A stretch of DNA of 64,000 nucleotides, taken from Parietaria judaica (Eukaryota > Streptophyta > Magnoliopsida > Rosales > Urticaceae). The stretch is taken from positions 6,990,842-7,054,841 of the forward strand of contig OX940861.1 of NCBI GenBank assembly GCA_954871525.1, in the 5' to 3' direction. A model generated the notes under the pieces. It was not told the origin of the DNA. It saw nothing but the letters and a program-made list of their open reading frames with translations, and did no database searches. The position numbers and the translations under genes were made by a program. Below, one piece after another: positions 57,396 to 64,000 of this stretch (positions are counted from its first letter, which is position 1; each line of letters starts with the position of its first letter).

Positions 57396-58103
57396 AGTGA
57401 TTATATATAAATACGCCATTGTTGAAGCCATGAAGTTAAAAATAAGTTGAAGTGGCTGAATTTATATAGGATTTGTGTTGCAAACTGTATAGATCAGACA
57501 CCATGGTTGTGCTTGTATTGGATTTGATTGATGATTATGTATACACAGGTTGCAATATTGTTGAAACAAATAGTACTGATGGGTTTTAATAATAGTTGAT
57601 TGGGTTTGAATGGATATTAAGGCTCTAACTTGATCATGAACAAGAAGATATATATGTTGTACTTGAGAAAATAAATATGGTATAGTACTATAGTTCACTT
57701 CCTTATTATAAAGTTTTTCTTTTTACCCTCTAATTTTTTTTCCTCAACCGAATAGCCCTTGAATTTTATTTTGGCGAAAATTTCCCCGGTCTTTAAAAAA
57801 ACATTGCAAAGCGCCTACTTTAAGTTTAAAGCTGATGGAAAAAATTAACTTGTCCAATCCAAAGCACCTGCTTAATTATTTTTTGTGAATATTATTACCT
57901 TTTTATTGGTAATTTAGCCACGAGTCCATCAAAGGAACAGATAAAATTTATAGTATTTAATAAAAAAGAAATTTAATGCAACATATTAAACTTAGAAAGA
58001 GAGCACAATAGAACAATTTTATGTTTTTTGGAATGGAGATGACGTGTATGGGCCAAATTTACTATGACGTTACTATATATAGTGTAAGAGCAAGAGCAAG
58101 TGA
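57396..58103. other. 3' flank of aspartic protease 2
   Basis: 3' UTR and AT-rich spacer. No gene or RNA gene recognised. Confidence 0.45.
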
Positions 58104-58200
58104 CGCTATTGGCCAAGTCTACACGTCTAAAAAGCATCACGCATTTGCGTTCCATGAAGTTTAGATCCGAGACCTTTTGATGAAGTATCACTAGGCTAAA
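58104..58200 (-). mobile_element. SINE-like unit, copy 2 (diverged)
   Basis: On the minus strand, TAGCCTAGTGATAC (A-box-like) is followed by a degenerate B box, and the blocks 'ggcc', 'gcat...gcattt' and 'atcactaggc' line up with copy 1 at 15815-15945 in the same order. No poly(A) tail or duplication is clear. Confidence 0.4.
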
Positions 58201-58312
58201 TAAACTAACTTGGAACAAATATAAAGATGAAAAATCCAACCAACGTGTAACTTCGTTAGTCAATTATTCAAGAAAGCTTTTGGGCCATAATATGGGCCGT
58301 AACTTTATTAGT

Positions 58313-59369
58313 TGTTGTCGCCGGAACTTCGTCGTCGCTGCAAAATCGAAGCTTCGGTACCTACAAAACAAAGATTAGCGAAAAAATCGCCTCGGCTGAG
58401 TCGCGGACTAGGTCGCTCTCTTTAAGACGTTTCGCGGCTCTGCCTCGGTGCAGCAGTTCGTGATTGCCCCGTCGCCCCCAGGATAAAACAGCCCAGTAAA
58501 ACACTGTCTCGATCGAAACCGTGCACTCGGTATCGATCGGAATCACCCAAACCCCTCTGAATTTTATTGCTCGGCAAACACTCTTAAACAGCTTTTAACG
58601 AAGCATTCACTCTCTGGAAAAAACTTTTTGTAACCAACGACTCTTGTATTTTTTTCTGATCTTAAATGACCAGCCAATGCCACTATATATAGGAGTATAC
58701 AAGTTTACGTTAATGATAACGTTCATAAAAAAGTGGAGGCCGAATATGGACTTCGTGTGCCAACGTTCTGCCTCGGTGCAGCAGTTCGTGATTGCCCCGT
58801 TGCCCCCAGGATAAAACAGCCCAGTAAAACACTGTCTCGATCGAAACCGTGCACTCGGTATCGATCGGAATCACCCAAACCCCTCTGAATTTTATTGCTC
58901 GGCAAACACTCTTGAACAGCTTTTAACGAAGCATTCACTCTCTGGAAAAAACTTTTTGTAACCAACGACTCTTGTATTTTTTTCTGATCTTAAATGACCA
59001 GCCAATGCCACTATATATAGGAGTATACAAGTTTACGTTAATGATAACGTTCATAAAAAAGTGGAGGCCGAATATGGACTTCGTGTGCCAACGTTCAAGA
59101 GCAATAATAGGAAGAATTGATCATGTTTGAATAAAGTGCATGAAAGATTAATGGGTAATTATTTTTTACTGACCAAGAACAAAGATCGTGGGCACTAGTT
59201 TTTGGTCTTCGAAATGGTCTGACCATTTCAAAAAAAATCACACGAATGTGCAGATAAGAAATTATTATTATTATAATAATAAGAATAGTTAATTTAAGGC
59301 ATAAGTACCCAGTAAATATTTGCAGCAAAAGTATTAAAATTTCACTTAACTTGTATGCAAGTTCCAACA
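58313..59369 (-). repeat. 3' LTR of the copia element, with an internal tandem duplication
   Basis: 1,057 bp with TG...CA ends. Positions 58441-58768 and 58769-59096 are two 328-bp copies in tandem that differ at only about two sites, including duplicated TATA-like 'ctatatatagg' sequences (near 58683 and 59011, readable on either strand). Whether the 5' LTR has the same duplication cannot be seen. Confidence 0.9.
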
Positions 59370-59928
59370 ATCCCCCACTTGAAATTTTTCACACATTTAA
59401 AATTAATTTTCATCGAGCAATATAAGACTGTAAAGTTATGCTTAAGCAAAGGTGTCTGACGACTTGAACCTTTACGTAGTGAAGATGATTCAGAATATAC
59501 TAGAGTAACTCGTAGTTTTGAACTCTATCTCTGACAACATCTCACACATAACTTTACTAGGGTTTAGTTCATAAAGCCCGTGCAATTACGGCCGTGCACG
59601 TTATCCCAGTTCAGTGAACGCTCTAGAGAATTTGCCAAATTCCATAGGAAGCGGCCCCACTTCCACATTCACTTAGGTGAGTCTATCAAGAGTACTCCTG
59701 TAGCTCGGTACCCCACTCAACATAGAGTATAGACATCATTAAGAGCTGAAAATCAGCTCAACCTTTCAACGCTTCAGGATATCATGCTTTGACATAAGTC
59801 ATAGGAGCGGGACTGAATAAGTTATCAGCATGATTCACTACTTTACACTTAGTGAGTTGTTATTACCCTTTGAACCTATTTCTTGGGATCTCCATTCTAT
59901 AGGTTGGGTTGCCCCCACTAGTGCTCTA

Positions 59929-60735
59929 TCAATCTAATGGCAGTAGTCCCATTCCTTTCGTGGTCTTTAAGACCTTTTCTCGCGCTAACCCTTTCGTCAA
60001 AGGATCAGCTAAGTTCTCATCAGTCCGTACATGATCCACTCTAACAGCGCCATTCTCGAGGAATCCTCTAATGGTGCTATGCTTGCGACGAATTTGTCGC
60101 TTCTTGCCGTTGTAATAACGGTTCTGAACTTTTGCGATTGCTGCAGTACTATCGCAATGGATCAAGATGGCTGGGATCGGTGTTTCCCATAAGGGAATCT
60201 CGGATAACAGACTTCTGAGCCAGTCTGCTTCTTCACTAGCTGCAGCTAGCGCTATCATCTCGGACTCCATCGTCGATTGGGCCAGTATAGTCTGTTTCTT
60301 AGACTTCCAGGCAACGGCCCCACCGGAAATGCTAAAAATGTAACCACTTGTAGCCTTGGAGTCATCTGAAAGGGTGTTCCAATCAGCGTCGCTATATCCT
60401 TCAAGGACAGCGGGAAACCTCTGGTAATGTAATCCTAGGTGCTGGGTGCGCTTTAAATAGCGCATCACCCTCTCAATAGCATACCAATGCTCTAAACTCG
60501 GTCTGCTAGTAAACGTGCCCAGTAATCCCACAGCATAAGCTATATCGGGCCTAGTGCAATCGGCGGCATACCTAAGGCTGCCGATAATGCTCGCATACTC
60601 ATTCTGTCTAACACCTTCGCCGGTGTTCTTGAACAATTTCACACTAGGGTCGTAGGGAGTACAAGCCGGTTTACAATCAAAGTAATTGTATTTCTTTAAG
60701 ATCTTTTCTACATAATGAGATTGATCTAAAGAAAG
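59929..60735 (-). pseudogene. Copia pol, 3' part: end of RT and RNase H (frame-shifted)
   Basis: This frame continues pol after a 1-nt shift at about 60735-60740. It has the copia RNase H features [45 protein letters not shown] and [20 protein letters not shown]. The visible ATG-less start is due to the shift, not a separate gene. Confidence 0.88.
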
Positions 60736-62911
60736 TCCCTATTTCAGACCTTGTTATCTTAACACCTAAGATCACATCAGCTTCTCCTAAATCTTTCATG
60801 TCAAAGTTAGCAGACAATATGCTCTTCACATCATTTATCAAATGGATGTTAGAGCCAAAGATCAACAAATCATCTACATATAAACAGATAATTGTGCAAA
60901 GACCATTTTCTGATTTATAGTAAATGCATTTGTCGCTCTCATTAACTTTGAAACCATGCGACACTATTAAGTTATCAAACTTTTCATGCCATTGCTTAGG
61001 AGCTTGCTTTAAACCATAAAGAGACTTGTCAAGTTTGCAAACCTGGTTCTCATGTCCGTGAACTACAAAACCTTCAGGTTGCTCCATGTAAATCTCTTCT
61101 TCCAATTCGCCATTGAGAAAAGCTGTCTTCACATCCATCTGGTGCACTACGAGATCATGTAAAGCAACTATAGAAAGTAGAACCCTAATCGAGGTGAACT
61201 TTGACACTGGCGAACAGGTATCAAAGAAGTCTATATTCTCCCTCTGTCTAAATCCCTTAGCTACGAGGCGGGCCTTATATTTGTCTATGGTTCCATCAGG
61301 CTTCAATTTCTTCTTAAGGATCCATTTACATCCTATTGCCTTACAACCTGGAGGAAGATCTACCAAATGCCAAGTCCTATTAGATTCTAGAGAATCCATC
61401 TCATCATCTATCGCTTCTTGCCACAAGTTGGCATCTACCGAAGACAAGGCTTCCTGAAGACTAGTAGGATCATCTTCTACGTTGTAGGTTTGGAATTCTA
61501 ACCCAAAGTCCTTAGCGGTACGAGCTCTCTTGCTCTTTCTAATTTCTGGTTCTATCTCACTAGTAGGTTCTTGAACTCTAACTAATGTCGAAGAACTAGA
61601 ACTCGAGCCCCCACTATTCTTAGATATAAATGGAAACTTATCTTCGAAGAAATCGGCATCGTTCGATTCTATAACTACCTTGTTTTTCAGATCATAGAAC
61701 CTATAGGCTTTGCTATTTACGGCATACCCGATGAAAACACACTCATAGGCTCTACTGGCTAACTTCTTTCTCTTTGGATCTGGTATCCTAACATAAGCTA
61801 AACAACCCCAAGTCCTAAAATAAGACAGGTTCGGTTTCTTACCCTTGAATAGCTCATACGGAGAAATAGTACTTTTCGACTTAGGAATTCTATTCAATAC
61901 ATAGCAAACAGTCAACAGAATTTCACCCCACCAATACGAAGCAGCACCAGAACTAAGCAAGGTAGCTACGATTAATTCGGCTAACGTCCTATTTTTTCTT
62001 TCCGCTTTTCCATTCATCTCGGGAGAATATGGTGCGGTTTTTTCACGAATAATGCCATGCGACTTATAAAATTCTACAAACGGATCCGAATCATATTCGG
62101 TTCCTCTATCACTACGAAATCTCTTGATTTTTCTATCGAACTGATTTTCTATCTCCGTAACGAAAGCTTTAAACATATCAAAAGCATCACTTTTATTCTT
62201 TAATAAGTAAACATAGGTATAATCCGAACTATCATCGATAAAGGTTATAAAATATCTTTTTCCATTTCTAGTCAAGACACCATCAAATTCGCACAAATCC
62301 GAATGAATTAAGTCTAACGGTTCTGATTCTCTAACTACCGATTTATGCGACTTTTTGGTGATTTTAGCTTGACTACACGATTCACATTTTTCAAAATCAT
62401 TTATCGATAATTTCGGAATCATATCTAAGTTACTTAGATTACTAATTATTCTCTTGTTAACGTGACAAAGCCTAGCATGCCAAACATTAAACGAACACAA
62501 CGAGTAAACGGAAGAATTCACTTTATTCACTTCAACATTAAGCTTAAACATCCCATCAGTAGCATAACCCTTTCCCACAAACACATTATTCTTAGTAATA
62601 GTGTAAATATCTGCCCCTATAACCTGAGTAAATCCTGCCTTGTTGAGAAGGTAGCCCGAAACCAGATTCTTCCTCATCTCCGGAGTGTGCAGCACGTCTT
62701 TGAGGACGACCGTTTTTCCGGAGGTAAACTTCAGCTCGACCTCGCCGGTGCCAGCAACAATAGTGGAGTGGGAGTCTCCCAACAACACTTTCCTATCCTT
62801 CGCCTCCGAGTATGACTTGAAAAAGTCACGCTCGAAGCACACGTGGCGGGTAGCCCCGGTGTCCATCCACCAACCCTCAGATCCACCTGCGAGGTTAACC
62901 TTGGAAATCAT
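60677..62911 (-). CDS. Copia pol: protease, integrase, reverse transcriptase
   Basis: From the N-terminus: protease MDTGATRHV; pre-integrase zinc region [11 protein letters not shown] with CESCSQAK; integrase core [25 protein letters not shown] and [16 protein letters not shown] (DDE triad); then the RT with [34 protein letters not shown] and the catalytic YVDDLLIFG. The frame runs off after ITRSEIG because of the frameshift near 60737. The first ATG is 10 nt past the gag stop in the same frame, so gag and pol were one open frame broken by a single TAA. Confidence 0.93.
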   Translation of the reverse strand: MISKVNLAGGSEGWWMDTGATRHVCFERDFFKSYSEAKDRKVLLGDSHSTIVAGTGEVELKFTSGKTVVLKDVLHTPEMRKNLVSGYLLNKAGFTQVIGADIYTITKNNVFVGKGYATDGMFKLNVEVNKVNSSVYSLCSFNVWHARLCHVNKRIISNLSNLDMIPKLSINDFEKCESCSQAKITKKSHKSVVRESEPLDLIHSDLCEFDGVLTRNGKRYFITFIDDSSDYTYVYLLKNKSDAFDMFKAFVTEIENQFDRKIKRFRSDRGTEYDSDPFVEFYKSHGIIREKTAPYSPEMNGKAERKNRTLAELIVATLLSSGAASYWWGEILLTVCYVLNRIPKSKSTISPYELFKGKKPNLSYFRTWGCLAYVRIPDPKRKKLASRAYECVFIGYAVNSKAYRFYDLKNKVVIESNDADFFEDKFPFISKNSGGSSSSSSTLVRVQEPTSEIEPEIRKSKRARTAKDFGLEFQTYNVEDDPTSLQEALSSVDANLWQEAIDDEMDSLESNRTWHLVDLPPGCKAIGCKWILKKKLKPDGTIDKYKARLVAKGFRQRENIDFFDTCSPVSKFTSIRVLLSIVALHDLVVHQMDVKTAFLNGELEEEIYMEQPEGFVVHGHENQVCKLDKSLYGLKQAPKQWHEKFDNLIVSHGFKVNESDKCIYYKSENGLCTIICLYVDDLLIFGSNIHLINDVKSILSANFDMKDLGEADVILGVKITRSEIGTFFRSISLCRKDLKEIQLL

Positions 62912-62920
62912 GGCAACCAG

Positions 62921-63772
62921 TTATTCTTCAGTCAAGTTCGCCTGTGGAGCAGGACGACGCTTGTTCCTACAATTCCGAGCCATATGCCCGGGCTTGTTAC
63001 AATTGAAGCAAACAAACTGGACCGAATCACCTGAGGGCGGTTTCTGGGGCGGAGCACTCTTCGCTTGGTTGTTGCTTGGCGCGCGGTTCCGATTCTTCAT
63101 AGGCTTGCCTTTCGGCTTCAGAACCGCCGAGGACTTGTTGGAGACAGCATTAATCTCCTCTTTCTGGTCTTGCTTCCCGGCTTCCTCCTCGATCCGAAGG
63201 CGGGTGATCAGGCTTTCCAGAGAAAACTCCTTGGTTTTATGCCTTAGAGTATTCTTAAAATCTTTCCAAGACGGAGGCAGCTTGTCAATAATAACAGCAA
63301 CTTGGAATTGATCGTCTAGGACCATACCTTCAGTGATGATTTCGTGGGCGATTTTCTGAAGCTCGTGCGATTGGGCCTCCACGGACTTCTCGTCGGTCAT
63401 CTGGAATTTGAGGTAGCGGGAGACAGCGTACTTCTTCGCGCCAGCCTCCTCCGTGTCGTACTTCTTTTGGAGTGCGTCCCAGATCTCCTTAGCGGACTTG
63501 TTGTTGATGTAGTAGTCGTACAGATCGTCGGAGAGGCCGTTGAGGATGTAATTTTTGCAGAGAAAATCTGCTTCCTCCCAATCGGTGAGCGCCTTTGTCT
63601 GTTCGGCAGTGGGCTCTTCGGGCAGCGTCGGCTTCTCAGTGGTGGCGGCATGGGCGACTCTCTTGACCGTCAGGAAGAAGAGCATCTTCTGACTCCAACG
63701 CTTGAAATGAGCTCCTTCAAACTTGAACGGGCGGTTTAGGTCGGCAGCAGCAACATCGTTGTGGGCGGCCAT
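62921..63772 (-). CDS. Copia gag with CCHC zinc knuckle
   Basis: 283 aa, with a UBN2-type capsid domain (FKFEGAHFKRWSQKMLFFL, EIWDALQKKYDTEEAGAKKY), a basic linker and a zinc knuckle CFNCNKPGHMARNC. It ends at a TAA (62921-62923) where the frame otherwise continues directly into pol. Gag forms the virus-like particle that packages element RNA. Confidence 0.93.
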   Translation of the reverse strand: MAAHNDVAAADLNRPFKFEGAHFKRWSQKMLFFLTVKRVAHAATTEKPTLPEEPTAEQTKALTDWEEADFLCKNYILNGLSDDLYDYYINNKSAKEIWDALQKKYDTEEAGAKKYAVSRYLKFQMTDEKSVEAQSHELQKIAHEIITEGMVLDDQFQVAVIIDKLPPSWKDFKNTLRHKTKEFSLESLITRLRIEEEAGKQDQKEEINAVSNKSSAVLKPKGKPMKNRNRAPSNNQAKSAPPQKPPSGDSVQFVCFNCNKPGHMARNCRNKRRPAPQANLTEE

Positions 63773-63799
63773 GGCGATAACAGAGGAACGTCTTAAAAT

Positions 63800-64000
63800 T
63801 GTTATCGCCGGAACTTCGTCGTCGCTGCAAAATCGAAGCTTCGGTACCTACAAAACAAAGATTAGCGAAAAAATCGCCTCGGCTGAGTCGCGGACTAGGT
63901 CGCTCTCTTTAAGACGTTTTGCGGCTCTGCCTCGGTGCAGCAGTTCGTGATTGCCCCGTCGCCCCCAGGATAAAACAGCACAGTAAAACACTGTCTTGAT
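63800..64000 (-). repeat. 5' LTR of the copia element (partial)
   Basis: The first 201 bp, counted from the internal end, match 58313-58513 with four mismatches. The rest lies outside the window. Confidence 0.92.

Larger units (their letters stand above)
58313..64000 (-). mobile_element. Ty1-copia LTR retrotransposon, truncated by the window edge
   Basis: The element reads right to left: 5' LTR from 63800 to beyond the window, gag 63772-62921, pol 62911-59929, then a 559-bp spacer, a polypurine tract AAGTGGGGGAT (complement of 59370-59380), and the 3' LTR 59369-58313 starting TGTTGGAACTTGC. Domain order protease-integrase-RT-RNase H defines copia. The visible 201 bp of the 5' LTR differ from the 3' LTR at four positions by my count, so the insertion is young. 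Only 27 nt separate the 5' LTR end (ATAACA) from the gag ATG, and they contain no TGGTATCAGAGC-type primer-binding site. Two lesions (a stop and a frameshift) disable this copy. Confidence 0.95.

Overview
This is nuclear DNA from a flowering plant, almost certainly a eudicot. The genes are plant-specific (a VQ-motif protein, TIC55, a class III peroxidase, nepenthesin-type aspartic proteases and a PLS-class PPR protein). They have short GT-AG introns and lie in AT-rich intergenic DNA filled with plant transposon relics. I cannot name the species. All gene models below were spliced by eye by matching reading phase across introns.

Layout. 1-8.4 kb: repeats only (a long inverted repeat with a nested MITE, a second MITE, microsatellites, and a 5'-truncated LINE with a perfect 15-bp target duplication). 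8.4-9.1 kb: a VQ-motif gene on the minus strand with a TATA box. 9.1-16.2 kb: no gene; LTR-like relics, a 1-kb palindromic Mutator-like element and a tRNA-derived SINE-like unit. 16.3-32.2 kb is the gene-rich core: a chloroplast DnaJ-zinc-finger-like protein (+), an SKA2-like kinetochore protein (-), a CCCH/G-patch protein (+), TIC55 (-), the lariat debranching enzyme DBR1 (+) and a class III peroxidase (+). TIC55 and DBR1 are divergent across a 979-bp spacer with a dense cluster of AAACGAC/GTCGTTT heptamers. 32.2-36 kb: decayed LTR-type sequence split by a 2.3-kb solo LTR. 36.5-44.3 kb: eIF3b (+) and an intronless PPR gene (+), separated by a Pack-MULE-like element carrying a GC-rich apparent gene fragment. 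45.1-57.4 kb: two tandem aspartic protease genes (+), separated by a Mutator-like relic, a solo LTR with an internal minisatellite, and a pogo/Emigrant-type element with a transposase remnant. 58.3 kb to the right edge: a young-looking Ty1-copia retrotransposon on the minus strand, cut by the window end and broken by an in-frame stop and a frameshift.

The host genes do not form a pathway. They are housekeeping genes (mRNA lariat turnover, translation initiation, plastid protein import, chromosome segregation) next to secreted stress- or wall-related enzymes (peroxidase, aspartic proteases). From memory of Arabidopsis locus order, the TIC55, CCCH/G-patch and peroxidase genes match one Arabidopsis segment (around At2g248xx), and DBR1 plus peroxidase match another (around At4g3176x-3177x). 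The core may therefore keep an ancestral order that was later split between duplicated segments.

I found no new multi-gene system. The best leads are the Pack-MULE-like element, two GC-AG introns in conserved genes, the AAACGAC clusters near three genes and inside a transposon, and a set of elements with intact target-site duplications.
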